Position numbers and translations under genes: made by a program. Positions 8,024 through 17,600 of a DNA stretch of 64,000 bases are shown here, in pieces. Below the pieces are notes generated by a model. The model saw nothing but the letters and a program-made list of their open reading frames with translations, was not told where the DNA came from and did not search any database. This DNA comes from Pirellula sp. (GTDB lineage Bacteria; Planctomycetota; Planctomycetia; Pirellulales; Lacipirellulaceae): positions 1 to 64,000 of the forward strand of contig PNKX01000009.1 in assembly GCA_013822725.1 (NCBI GenBank), given 5' to 3'. Within the stretch, counting starts at the first letter, position 1. Each line of letters starts with the position of its first letter.

Positions 8024-9667
8024 TCAAGCCAACAGCGGCGTGAATTCGAACTTGCCGCCGTCGAACAGCCCTTTGTCGCTCAGCTTCAGGGCGGGGATCA
8101 CCAGCAGGGCCATGAACGAAAGCGTCATGTAGGGAGCGCGGAGCGTCGAACCCCAGCGTTTTACCGCGGCGTCGAGTTCTTGGTAGGCATGGCCGACTTC
8201 GGCGCAGGTTCCCGTCGCCATCAGGCCGGCGACCGGTAGCGGCAAGACCCAGTGGTCGCCTTGAATGTGGTTCACGGCCGCGAGTCCGCCGCCGGCGTCC
8301 ATCACGGCGTTGATGGCCGAGGCGATGTCGTCGTCGCTCACGCCGACGGCGATCACGTTGTGCGAATCGTGGGCGACGCTCGAAGCCATCGCGCCGCTGC
8401 TGAGGCCGAAGTTCTTGATGAACGCCATCGCCGGCGGCGCCTTGCTGTAGCGGTTCACCACGACGAGCTTCAGGATGTCGCGCGTCGGATCGCTGACGAC
8501 GACTCCTTCCTCGGCCCGCGGCTCAACCGATAGGCAATTGGTGATCAGCTGGCCGTCGAGGGCCTCGATCACCTGCAGCTTGGCGCCGGGAATCGCTTTA
8601 ACGGCGAACTGTTCGGGCTGCACGTGGGTGGCGACGAACTGGTTGACGACTTTTGGCTCGACGCGCGGAATGAGCGTTTTACCGTTCTCGGCGACGAGCT
8701 TCCCGTCGATCCAGGTGCGGCGAACGTGGAACTCGGTGAGCGAATCGACTTCGATGAAATCAGCCGGATCGCCGACGCGCAGCTGGCCGACATTCAGTCC
8801 GTAGTGGACGACCGGGTTCACGCAGGCTGCTTGTAGCGCGTCAAAGACATTGATCCCCTTCGCGACCGCCCGCCGCACAAGGGCGTTGATGTGGCTCACT
8901 AGCAACTCATCGGGATGCTTATCGTCGCTGCAGAGCATCGACATCGCGGGGTGCTCGCCGATGAGCGTGTAGAGGGCGTCGAAGTTGCGGGCGGCCGAGC
9001 CTTCGCGGATGGAGATCTTGCAACCGGCGGCGATCTTGTCGAGGGCCTCTTCCTTGGTGAAGCACTCGTGGTCGGTCGTGATGCCGGCGGCGATGTACTT
9101 GGCGGCGTCGGCGCCGCGGAGGCCGGGGGCGTGACCGTCGACCGGCTTGTGGCGGGCGTGCGCGGCTTTAACCTTGGCCAGGCAGTCGGCGTCGCCGTGG
9201 AGGATCCCCGGGAAGTTCATCATCTCGCTGAGATAAACAATCCGCGGGTCGTCGAGGAGCTGCTCGACCTCGGCGACGCTAATCGTGGCGCCGGCCGTTT
9301 CGAAGGTCGTCGCCGGGACGCATGACGGGGCGCCGAAGTAGAATTTGAACGGCACATGCGAGGCGTTTTCCAGCATGTAATGGACGCCGGCGACGCCGAG
9401 GACGTTGCCGATTTCGTGCGGATCGCTCACCGTGGCTACGGTGCCGTGAACGACCGCGGCGCGGGCGAACTCGCTGGGGACGAGCATCGAACTTTCGACG
9501 TGGACGTGGGCGTCGACAAAGCCGGGGAGGAGGAATGTCGGCGCCGGCTGCTTCGTCGGCGTGATCGCAGCGATGCGGCCGTCGACGATGGAAACCTCCG
9601 CCGGCGTCACGGTGCGGCCGGGGATGTCGACGACTTGACCAACGACGGTTTGCGACCCGGAGCTCAT
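8024..9667 (-). CDS. ade: Adenine deaminase
   Basis: Amidohydrolase-superfamily adenine deaminase (547 residues) converting adenine to hypoxanthine. The metal site motif PGFVDAHVHVESS near residue 50 and VVHGTVATVSDPHEIGN are signatures of the AdeC/Ade family. Later segments (DGHAPGL, ITTDHECFTKEEAL, CSDDKHPDEL, SVAHDSHNVIAVG) also match. The ATG at 9667 follows GAAGGG; an upstream in-frame start at 9715 lies inside a family A repeat and is rejected. It is followed on the same strand by a fungal-type cytosine deaminase, making a small nucleobase-deaminase locus. Hypoxanthine could feed the xanthine dehydrogenase encoded at 37.6-41.6 kb. Confidence 0.93.
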   Translation of the reverse strand: MSSGSQTVVGQVVDIPGRTVTPAEVSIVDGRIAAITPTKQPAPTFLLPGFVDAHVHVESSMLVPSEFARAAVVHGTVATVSDPHEIGNVLGVAGVHYMLENASHVPFKFYFGAPSCVPATTFETAGATISVAEVEQLLDDPRIVYLSEMMNFPGILHGDADCLAKVKAAHARHKPVDGHAPGLRGADAAKYIAAGITTDHECFTKEEALDKIAAGCKISIREGSAARNFDALYTLIGEHPAMSMLCSDDKHPDELLVSHINALVRRAVAKGINVFDALQAACVNPVVHYGLNVGQLRVGDPADFIEVDSLTEFHVRRTWIDGKLVAENGKTLIPRVEPKVVNQFVATHVQPEQFAVKAIPGAKLQVIEALDGQLITNCLSVEPRAEEGVVVSDPTRDILKLVVVNRYSKAPPAMAFIKNFGLSSGAMASSVAHDSHNVIAVGVSDDDIASAINAVMDAGGGLAAVNHIQGDHWVLPLPVAGLMATGTCAEVGHAYQELDAAVKRWGSTLRAPYMTLSFMALLVIPALKLSDKGLFDGGKFEFTPLLA

Positions 9668-9702
9668 GCGGCGACCCTTCTGAGTAACGGCTTGTCGTCC
9701 AT

Positions 9703-9796
9703 GGATAAAAGCCACCGGCTATGCCGGTGGACGAAATTCGCGATGGCTTTGCGTCCATCGGCGGTTCGTCCACTGGCCGAGCCAGTGGCTTTTATG
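9703..9796. repeat. Palindromic repeat, family A, copy 3
   Basis: The arms are ATAAAAGCCACCGGCTATGC and CACTGGCCGAGCCAGTGGC followed by TTTTAT. The right arm has CACTGG/CCAGTG where other copies have CACCGG/CCGGTG, so the hairpin is kept by a paired change. Confidence 0.85.
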
Positions 9797-9838
9797 TCAA
9801 TCGAACCGGCGCGAGGGCCAGTTCAAGTCTTTGTCCAA

Positions 9839-11257
9839 CTAGGAACTGCTGCGTCCGCGACCGCGACCACGGCCGCGACCTCGGCCGCCCCGTTCGCGAC
9901 CGCCGGCTCCGCCCGGGCCGCCGGGCCGGGAGGGGGAGTTCTTCCGCGAGGCGAGGTTCGTTTCGACCATCACGCCGATGGCTTCCGACCACGTCGGGAT
10001 GTTCTTGTGCGACATCCGGGGCGAGTCGTCATCGTCGTCATCTTCGTCCTCATCATCGTCGTCGTGCGAACTGGGGACGGCGGCGAATTCGTGGTCGTCA
10101 TCCTCGTCAAGTTCGTCGTCGTCTTCGTCGTCATCATCATCTTGACGACGGGCGACTGGGGCGGGACGAGGGGCGCGGGCCGGAGCCGGCGCGCGTTCCT
10201 TCGGAGCGTCGCTGGAACTGCTGCTTGAACGACGGCGGCGACGGCGACGGCGGGGGCGATCCCCTTCGCTCTCTTCCGACGGGGCGTCGTCGTCGCGATC
10301 GACGTCATCCGACTCGTCGACGACGGCGTCGAGGTCGTCTGATCCATCGGCGTCGTCCGAATCGCTGCGGGCCGTGGTCTCCTCGCCGCGCGGTTCGCGG
10401 GTTCGTTCACGGCCACGACCGCCACGGCGACGGCGGCGGCGGCGGCGGGGGCGATCGCCATCCTCGGTCGCGGGGGCCTCGGCGTCGTCCGACAGTTCAG
10501 CGTCGTCGGCGCCTTCAATGGGTTCGAACTCGTCGTCGACAGGGGAGGCAGTCGGTTCTTGCTCGTCTCGTTCGCTGCGCCAACGGGGCCCACGGCGGCC
10601 CGACTCTTCGCGAGCCCGCGGCGGGCGCGGAGCGCGAGGCGCCGGCGGCGGAGTAAAGCCGCCTCCTTCGAACAACGCGTCGAACGCATTGCGCGCCGCC
10701 TCGCCCGAGAGGGCGTCGTCGCCCAGTTGGGCGGCATATTCGTCGGCGAGGTCGGAGTCATGCTCATCGCTGTAGTCGACGTCGACGATTTCGGCCTCGA
10801 TGATCTCTTCGAACTCCGACTCCAGCGGCTCGATACCGGCGAAGCTCGATTCGAGTTCGCCGGGGGTTGGCGTGTGGCGCGGTTCTGGCTTCGCTGCGCG
10901 CGGGGCGGAGCGTCGTGATTCGCGCTTCGGCTTCGGTTCAGCTTCGGCTTTGGGTTCGAACGCCGGCTCGGCCTTGGGGCTCGGTTTGACTTCGGCCTTC
11001 GGCTTGATCTCGGCTTTGGGCTTCGGAGCGGGCTTCGGCTTCGGCGGCGGGGTCGGTTCGGGCGGGACTTCGATGCCGAGTTGCGAGGCGAGGCCGCCCC
11101 AATCGCTGGCCTTGGGCTTCGGGGGCGCCGCGACGACCGGCGGCGGGGTAAAAGTCGTTTCGATCGCCGGGCGTTTGCGCTCCAGGGCGTCGGGGGCGGG
11201 GGCGGCGCCGATTTCCTTGATCAGGTCGTCCCAGGAGGAGGTCTTTTTTTCGTCCAT
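9839..11257 (-). CDS. Intrinsically disordered RG/acid-rich protein, function unknown
   Basis: A 472-residue low-complexity protein. The N-terminus (KTSSWDDLIKEIG) and a later SDWGGLASQLGIEVP look like two copies of a short helical motif. A Lys/Pro/Ala tract (KPKAEIKPKAEVKPSPKAE) follows, then acidic regions, two copies of DRPRRRRRRRR, runs of Asp/Glu, a short ordered-looking IPTWSEAIGVMVETNLASR and an Arg/Gly tail (GRGRGRGRGRGR). RG tails and Arg runs suggest RNA or ribosome binding by analogy; no catalytic domain is visible. The start at 11257 is chosen because SSWDDLIKEIG looks like a real N-terminus; ATGs at 11308 and 11353 are possible. A structured repeat array lies upstream. Confidence 0.65.
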   Translation of the reverse strand: MDEKKTSSWDDLIKEIGAAPAPDALERKRPAIETTFTPPPVVAAPPKPKASDWGGLASQLGIEVPPEPTPPPKPKPAPKPKAEIKPKAEVKPSPKAEPAFEPKAEAEPKPKRESRRSAPRAAKPEPRHTPTPGELESSFAGIEPLESEFEEIIEAEIVDVDYSDEHDSDLADEYAAQLGDDALSGEAARNAFDALFEGGGFTPPPAPRAPRPPRAREESGRRGPRWRSERDEQEPTASPVDDEFEPIEGADDAELSDDAEAPATEDGDRPRRRRRRRRGGRGRERTREPRGEETTARSDSDDADGSDDLDAVVDESDDVDRDDDAPSEESEGDRPRRRRRRRRSSSSSSDAPKERAPAPARAPRPAPVARRQDDDDDEDDDELDEDDDHEFAAVPSSHDDDDEDEDDDDDDSPRMSHKNIPTWSEAIGVMVETNLASRKNSPSRPGGPGGAGGRERGGRGRGRGRGRGRSSS

Positions 11258-11433
11258 CAGATACGTCGTGATAGTGGTGACAGCCCGCGGGGGCCGGAGG
11301 CGCGCCATTTGGGCCTCTGGGAAAGGCCGGGCGACGCCGCCGGGCCTCTGCAATCAATATAAAGTCTTTGCTGGCAGGCGAATAGGACTGTCGTTGACGC
11401 TCTCAAAGGCGTCAATGGAAGCCAATCGGGCTA

Positions 11434-11575
11434 GTCTGCCATGTCTGCCAACTCTGCCATGTCCGCCAAGTGTTTTTGGCAGACATGGGCGCTGTCGGTT
11501 TTGCCGACAAATTGCGTGTCGGCCATGTCGGCCATGTTGGCCGTGTCGGCCAACAGGTTTTGGCCGACACGGGCA
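11434..11575. repeat. Two-module 9-bp repeat array with inverted caps
   Basis: Module 1 has four 9-mers (TCTGCCATG, TCTGCCAAC, TCTGCCATG, TCCGCCAAG; 11435-11470) followed by an inverted TTGGCAGACATGG. A small hairpin TGTCGG-TTTTG-CCGACA sits between the modules. Module 2 has four 9-mers (TGTCGGCCA twice, TGTTGGCCG, TGTCGGCCA; 11517-11552) followed by an inverted TTGGCCGACACGG. Lying upstream of both divergent genes, it could be an operator array or an RNA-level structure; this is inference. Confidence 0.7.
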
Positions 11576-11751
11576 CGGCGGGATTCATGGAGACGCGCTC
11601 GGCGCGCACTGTTCCCCTAAATGCCTCGCGAGCGTTGGCAGCTGCCCCTAACTGCTTCTATTCACCCGTACACTACACCATTTAGTGGCCAAAATCTGTA
11701 GGGTAGCTGTTGGAATTCTTGGGAGCGGCCGTAGGAGAACTGCAACGTCGT

Positions 11752-11940
11752 TGGGATTCAACCGCCAAGGACGCCAAGAGCGCCAAGGAAATGCGGGGAG
11801 ATTTACCACGAAACACACGAAGCACACAAAAGGTGAGAAAGCGTGGCGGCGTTCATTCTCTTCCTTTGGTGTGCTTCGTGTGTTTCGTGGTAAAAAAGTA
11901 TTTCCCCTTGGCGATCCTTGGCGTCCTTGGCGGTTATAGC
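11752..11940. repeat. Long nested inverted repeat, family D, copy 1
   Basis: The outer arms are AACCGCCAAGGACGCCAAG and CTTGGCGTCCTTGGCGGTT. The inner arms are TTACCACGAAACACACGAAG and CTTCGTGTGTTTCGTGGTAA. The rest of the 11258-12031 interval, apart from this and the 9-bp array, shows no gene. Confidence 0.88.
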
Positions 11941-12031
11941 ATTCAGCAGCTTTCTGTAATCTGCCGGCGGCCCCGCGCCTAGAATAGCGATAGCTTATCG
12001 ACCTTCGTTGGAATCTTGCGGAGGAATAGCC

Positions 12032-13300
12032 GTGTCGGAGAAGGAACCGAAAGAGGAGCGCCGTCGCGCCGAGTTTCCCGCGGTCGAGGACGTCGAGGTG
12101 CGGGGGCATATCATCGACAGCCTCATTTTGCCGAAAGTCCTCGACGGCATCACCGCCGCGGGGGGCGAGTTCACGATCAAGAACGTCGCCATCGGGCATG
12201 ATCGGAGCGATCCTAGCTTCGCGCGGATCGAGGTACGGGCCCGATCGGAGGCGGAGCTCGAAGCGATCGTCGCGCAGATCGCCGACCATGGCGCGGTGGC
12301 GGTCCACGGGGGCGACGCCCGGCTGGTGGAAGCCGACATGGATGGGGCGTTTCCCGAAGGGTTCTACAGCACCACGAATCAGAAGACCGAGGTGCGGCTC
12401 GGCGGGCACTGGATCGGCGTGGCTGATCAGGAGATGGATTGCGGCATCATCGTCGACGACCGTTCGATTTCGTGCCGCTGCTTGCCGATGACCGAGGTGC
12501 AGCGCGGGATGAAGGTGGTCGTGGGCCATGTCGGCACGCGGGTCTTTCCGCTGGAACGGCAAGAACAGGGGCACGCCTTCGCGTTCATGAACAGCGCCGT
12601 TTCCACCGAGAAGCCAAAGGGGGTGGTGATTCGCGAGATCGCGCGGCAGTTGTTCGAGAATCGGCGCGACGGGAAGAAGTCGCTGCTGGTCGGCGGGCCG
12701 GCGATCGTCCATACCGGCAGCGGGCCGCTGGTGTGCGAACTGTTGCGCGACGGCTACCTCCACAAATTATTCGCCGGGAACGCCCTGGCGACGCATGACA
12801 TCGAGCAGTCGCTCTTCGGCACGAGCCTGGGCGTCAATCTGAGTGAAGGAACGATCGTCGACGCGGGGCATGAGCATCACCTGCGGGCGATCAACCGGAT
12901 TCGCCGAGCAGGGTCGATCGCGGCCGCCGTTGAGTCGGGACTCTTGCGCAGCGGCATCATGTACGAGTGCATTAAGCACGACGTCGGCTTTCACCTGTCG
13001 GGGAGCATTCGCGACGATGGGCCGCTCCCCGACGTGGTGACCGACGCGTTGGAATGCCAGTGGATCATGCGTTCGATGGTGAAGGACGTGTCGTTCTGTT
13101 TGATGGTGGCGACGACGCTCCATTCAGTGGCGGTCGGCAATTTGCTGCCGGCGGAGGTGAAGGTGGTGTGCGTCGACATCAATCCGTCGACGGTGATTAA
13201 GTTGAATGATCGCGGGAGTTTTCAGACGGTGGGTTTGGTGACGGATGTCGAGCCGTTTTTGCGGGCGCTGGTGGCGGAGGTGCGGAAGTTGGAGGGGTAG
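12032..13300 (+). CDS. LOR/SDH-domain protein, probable ornithine cyclodeaminase (AgrE-like half)
   Basis: A 422-residue member of the TIGR00300 LOR/SDH family. Members include the archaeal alternative ornithine cyclodeaminase and the C-terminal half of cyanobacterial ArgZ/AgrE, which converts ornithine to proline and ammonia. Visible features are the LOR/SDH N-domain (RGHIIDSLILPKVLDGI, ASFARIEVRA-like region), a central CxC segment (SISCRCLPM) and a nucleotide-binding-like LLVGGPAIVHTGSG. The GTG at 12032 is set by the perfect GGAGG eight bases upstream; a TTG at 12008 is rejected. The next gene encodes an arginine dihydrolase-like protein, which strongly supports an arginine to ornithine to proline route. 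The specific reaction is inferred from family and context. Confidence 0.78.
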   Translation: MSEKEPKEERRRAEFPAVEDVEVRGHIIDSLILPKVLDGITAAGGEFTIKNVAIGHDRSDPSFARIEVRARSEAELEAIVAQIADHGAVAVHGGDARLVEADMDGAFPEGFYSTTNQKTEVRLGGHWIGVADQEMDCGIIVDDRSISCRCLPMTEVQRGMKVVVGHVGTRVFPLERQEQGHAFAFMNSAVSTEKPKGVVIREIARQLFENRRDGKKSLLVGGPAIVHTGSGPLVCELLRDGYLHKLFAGNALATHDIEQSLFGTSLGVNLSEGTIVDAGHEHHLRAINRIRRAGSIAAAVESGLLRSGIMYECIKHDVGFHLSGSIRDDGPLPDVVTDALECQWIMRSMVKDVSFCLMVATTLHSVAVGNLLPAEVKVVCVDINPSTVIKLNDRGSFQTVGLVTDVEPFLRALVAEVRKLEG

Positions 13301-13327
13301 CGCCGCCCGCTGATGCAGAATCAACTC

Positions 13328-13466
13328 CATTAACCACGGAGAACACAGAGGGCACGGAGGTTGAGATTTCAAATTTGCCATGGCCATGGCCAATGGCCAT
13401 GGCAAATTTGAAATGGCTAATGACCAATGGCCAGTTTGCAATTCTCTCCGTGTTCTCTGTGGTTAA
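13328..13466. repeat. Nested inverted repeat with a 22-bp perfect inner hairpin
   Basis: The outer arms are TTAACCACGGAGAACACAGAG and CTCTCCGTGTTCTCTGTGGTTA. The inner perfect 22-base arms run 13366-13387 and 13393-13414 around a 5-base loop GGCCA, and contain repeated CCATGG. Together with the next repeat it fills the 475-bp gap between the LOR/SDH gene and the arginine dihydrolase-like gene. Confidence 0.88.
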
Positions 13467-13503
13467 TGTTTTAGGTTTTTTAGGGAATTTAGTGGGTAAT
13501 TTC

Positions 13504-13690
13504 AGGCCCGAAGGGCCGGCAGTTAATAGCCAGGGGCGTCAGCCCCTGGAAGGGGATGCATGAAGCGTCTTTAGCCCCGACGGGGCGACAGTAATGGGCC
13601 AACTCCCAACCACTATCGCCCCGTTAGGGCTACGAATTCTACGAACGCCGTTTCCAGGGGCTGACGCCCCTGGCTATTCACTTTCGCCGC
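13504..13690. repeat. Composite palindromic repeat (CCAGGGGCGTCAGCCCCTGG type)
   Basis: The sequence GGCCCGAAGGGCC is followed by inverted arms AATAGCCAGGGGCGTCAGCC and GGCTGACGCCCCTGGCTATT. Inside these is a second pair, TAGCCCCGACGGGGCGA and TCGCCCCGTTAGGGCTA. Each arm is also a hairpin on its own. Confidence 0.82.
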
Positions 13691-13775
13691 GTTGCGGCTG
13701 CGGAGCTTTGAGCCGCTAAAATCACTGAAGAACCATGTTTTAGAAATCGCCAAATCGCAAAGATTGAACCTGCTG

Positions 13776-14597
13776 ATGTCGTCCTCACAACGCATCTTGA
13801 TGTGTCCGCCGACGCACTACGGGATCCACTACGAGATTAATCCGTGGATGAAGACCGAGCGGCAGGCGGATCATGCGCTAGCGCAGGAGCAGTGGCGGGC
13901 GTTGCGGGCGCATCTGGTCGCGGCAGGGGCGACGATTGAGGAAGTGGCGCCGGTGGAGGGGCTGCCCGATCTGGTGTTCACCGCCAATGCGGCGCTGATC
14001 TACGAGCGGCGGGCGGTCATCTCGCACTTCAAGCACGAGCAGCGGCAAGGCGAAGAAGAACATTTTCGGCGCTGGCTGGCAGCCGACGGGTTTGAGATCG
14101 TCGAGACGCCGGAGAAATTTAGCTTCGAAGGCGCCGGCGATGCGCTCTTTTGCGGCGACACGCTGCTGGCCGGCTATCGACAGCGGAGCGATGCGCTCGG
14201 CCACCAGCAGATCGGCGAGTTGCTCGGCGTGCGCGTGCTGCCGCTGGAGTTGATCGACGCCTATTACTACCACCTCGACACCTGCTTCTGCCCCCTGGCG
14301 CCTGGCGCGGCGATTTACTTTCCGGGCGCGTTCGACGACTACGGTCGGCGCGTCCTGGAGGCGAACGTGCCGACGCTGATCGCGGTCGAGGAGGAAGAGG
14401 CCCGCAGTTTTGCCTGCAACGCCGTGGTGGTCGGGCGGACGGTGGTCACGAACGTTGGCTGCCCGAAGCTTCACGACCAGTTGCGAGCAGCCGGTTTGAC
14501 GCCGGTAGAAACGCCGTTGGGGGAATTTGTGAAAGCAGGCGGCAGCGCGAAGTGTTTGACGCTGCGACTCGACGGCGAAGAGGCGGCGGTGTGGTAG
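13776..14597 (+). CDS. Amidinotransferase-fold protein, probable arginine dihydrolase (ArgZ-like half)
   Basis: A 273-residue guanidine-modifying enzyme that closely follows the N-terminal half of cyanobacterial ArgZ/AgrE, which hydrolyses arginine to ornithine, ammonia and CO2. Shared motifs in order are LMCPPTHYGIHYEINPWM, PDLVFTANAAL, ERQGEEEHFRRW, FEGAGDAL, YYHLDTCFCPL, YFPGAFDDY and FVKAGGSAKCLTLR. The Cys in AKC near the end is the expected nucleophile and the His/Asp of HLDTCFC the catalytic pair. The Asn of FTANAAL corresponds to the residue linked to dihydrolase rather than deiminase activity. The ATG at 13776 is chosen. Upstream lies the cyclodeaminase-like gene, so the two cyanobacterial domains appear here as separate genes in reverse order. 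Confidence 0.82.
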   Translation: MSSSQRILMCPPTHYGIHYEINPWMKTERQADHALAQEQWRALRAHLVAAGATIEEVAPVEGLPDLVFTANAALIYERRAVISHFKHEQRQGEEEHFRRWLAADGFEIVETPEKFSFEGAGDALFCGDTLLAGYRQRSDALGHQQIGELLGVRVLPLELIDAYYYHLDTCFCPLAPGAAIYFPGAFDDYGRRVLEANVPTLIAVEEEEARSFACNAVVVGRTVVTNVGCPKLHDQLRAAGLTPVETPLGEFVKAGGSAKCLTLRLDGEEAAVW

Positions 14598-14603
14598 AAG
14601 AGT

Positions 14604-14688
14604 TAGCCCCTGGCTCCGCCAGGGGGTAGCACAACGAATGACAGCGCCTAACGAGATGGCAACCGACCCCCCGGCGGAGCCGGGGGCT
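14604..14688. repeat. Palindromic repeat, family B, copy 2
   Basis: The arms TTAGCCCCTGGCTCCGCCAG and CCCCGGCGGAGCCGGGGGCT are mostly complementary. The left arm has CTGG/CCAG in place of CCGG. It lies between convergent genes, six bases after the arginine dihydrolase-like stop. Confidence 0.87.
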
Positions 14689-14699
14689 ATCAGCAAACT

Positions 14700-17600
14700 T
14701 CAACGCAACGTGTTTTTCTCTTCCGCTTTGGCCGTCGCTGGAATCTCGCGCAGGGCGATTGGTCGGCGCACGCGGTCGAGTAGTTGCTTCGCTTCGGCTG
14801 AGCATGAACCATAAGCAGTCGCCGGATGGCTCCCCGCGCGGCGATCGACATGGAGGAGCGTCGAATTCTCCGTCGCGTTGGCCTCGACTCGCCAAGTGAC
14901 GAATGTGTTCGACGGCGGCGATTCGACCGATTCCAAGCCGCGATCCAAAATGAAACCGGCCGGCAAGACATAGCGAGTCGAACCGACGATCGAGGCGGCA
15001 GTCGTGCGGAACGGCGTCAATCGTTCGGTCGTGGCATAAGCGACGGTCGCCCAAGTCTCCCATGGGCTGACCAGTCTGCCCGAAAGGGGCGTGCCGCTGT
15101 CGCCGACGCGATGGAAGACGTTGTCCATGCGGTATTCGAGCTGCAGGATCAGCGCCGCCGCGGGATCTTCGAGATTGACGACTTCGAGCCGCGTGACGTC
15201 GACTTCGTCGTGCTCGGAAATCAAGCGGGCGATCGCCTCTTTGCGGTCGCGCGGCTGCATCGAGACGAGAACCGACCGCAGCGCCCCGGCGGGAGCGCCG
15301 CTGAAGGCAACTTGTTCGCGGATTACGGCGTCGGCCGATTCTCGCTCGGGTTCGTCACAGACGATCGTCACTTCGCGGCCGCAGCGGATCTCGGTGCCGG
15401 GACCGGTGCGCGGCGGAATCGGCACCAGGCGCGACGCGCCAGGTTCGACGACGAGCGCCAGATTGCCGGCGAAGTCGTTGGTGGTGACCTGACGAGGATC
15501 GGCGTGCTTCGCTGTGCAATCGACGAACACGCGGCTGTCGTCGCCGGTTGGCCCGGGGAGCGACAGAATCATGTGGTCGAACTGCGAGGAAGAGGCGAGC
15601 TTGCCGTCGACTTCGCCGCTGGAGTTGACGAGCGTGAGTTGGGCCGGGATGCCGACGGCGTTGAGCAGTTGCTTGAGCAGCAATGAATGATCTTTGCAGT
15701 CGCCGTAGCCGTTTTCCAGCGACTTCGCGGCCAGGTTCGGCATGAGTCCGCGAACGCCGAATTCGAGTCCCTGATAATTGAGTTGCTTCTGCACGAAGCG
15801 GGTGAGAACCGCGATCTTTTCTTCCGGAGTGGCGAGCCCTTGGGTAAGTTCGGTCGCCTTCGCGGTCGTCACGGCGTCGGGGGCGAGCCGGTCGGCGATC
15901 TTGACGGCGTATTCGTCGCCGAGCTTGCTCCACTCCTGGCCGGCGTCGGTCAGGTGGATGACCGGCAAGAATTCGGCGATGGGAGGTTGCGAACTTTCGT
16001 CGACGTAGACGGGGGGTTCGCTGACGCCCCAGAAAAGGCCGCCGTCGGCGCTTGTCCGCGGCTCGGGTCCGCTGGAGGTATGAGCGAGCTTCGCGACGTC
16101 GCCCGCGACGAACGCGGCGGCCGCTTGGACTGGAATCGACGAGGTAAGGATCACGTTTTCGAAGCCGAAGTCGTCGGCGTTAAGCTGCTCGCGAGTGTAC
16201 GTGAACTCGAGCGTGTTGCCGGGCTGAATCTGCGGAACGGGAATCGTCAGCGTGTTGTCGCCCGTGGCGAGTTCGCTCTTGTCGTCGGCGGCGACGTAGT
16301 AGTCGTTGGCGTTGCCCTCGGCGACGACTTTGCCTGCGGCGTCATAAACGGTTAGCCGATTGACGAAGACGCGCTCGCTGAGAGGGTTGAAGGTGACAGT
16401 GAGGGTAGTGAAGCGATCGATTCCTTCTTGGCCGACAATCTTGATCTTGCGGTAGGTGGTCGAGCGCCACCGCTCTCCTTGGCGGTAGTCGTAGCCGACG
16501 ACGCGGTAGCTTTCGTAGGCGCCAAACGTCCCAGCAGCTTGGTCGTTGGCGGGAATCTGCGTGAGGCGGCCGGCGATTTCGGCTGGCAGGGGGACGGGCT
16601 CGATCAGCGTTTTGACGATCGTGTTGTTCCCCTGGCCCAACATCGCGGAGGCGACGGCGATCCCCTCTTCGGCGGTCTGGCTGCGAGGATTGGCCTTGAG
16701 GGCAAGTTCGAACGATTCCCGCGCTTCGTTGAACAGCTTTTGGTCGAGCTGGCACTTCCCGCGGACGAGGTAGACCTCTTCGGCCGCCTTGCCCATGTCG
16801 AGCAGCTCTTGCGTCAGGGCGAGCGCTTCGTCGAATTTCTTCGCTTCGTAGTAGGCCATGGCGAGGTGGAGCAGATTCGCCACGTCGCGCGGGCGCGCTT
16901 GTCGGATCTCTTGCAGCAAGGCGATCGATTCGTCGTGCCGGCCCAGCTTTGACAGCAGCGACGATTTGATTTGCGTCGCCTGCTGGCTCGGTCCGCCTTG
17001 GAGAAACTTATCGACGGCGGCGAGCGCGGGCTCGTAGCGTTGGTTCTTCATCTGCACGCCGACCATGACCAGCATCGCCTCTTCGCTGCGATGGCCGTCG
17101 GCCAGCAGTTTTTCCAGCACTTCGACGCACTGATCGTCGTCGCCGGTTTCGAGCAGCAGCATCGCCTGCTTTTCGCGGAGGCGGGCGTTGTCTTCGTATT
17201 GATCGATGCGTTTGGCCAATTCCGCGAGGGCCTGTTCCGGCTTGCCCGTTTCGGCGAGGACATGGGCGTAGTTCATCAACGGGGTTTGATTCGTCGGCTG
17301 CAGCTTGATCGCTTCCTCGAAGCAGGCCAGCGAGGCGGCTTGATCTTGCTGTTCGAATTCATCGAGGCCGAGCGAATTCAGCGCCATGCCGCGCCAGAAG
17401 CGCTGATCTTCATTGCCGTCGTCGTTGTTCGGTTGGTGCTCGCCGGCGAATTTCATGCTCGCGAGGGCCTGGTCGACGGCGGCTAAGCCTTCGGTCTCTT
17501 CGGTGACGGTCCAGCCGACGGCCATGACGGCGCGGCGGCCTTGGCGCAGGATCCGAAAGCGATATTCCACCGAAGCGCCGGCCGAGGACGATTGCTGGTA

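Noticed and set aside
11434..11575. CRISPR-like array
   Set aside because: Repeat units are 9 bp with no spacers and there are no cas genes.
11473..11575. Sigma-54 promoter (-24/-12) in the 9-bp array
   Set aside because: TTGGCAGACATGGGC recalls the -24 box, but the GG to GC spacing is off and the -12 TTGC element is missing; it is better explained as the inverted cap of the array.
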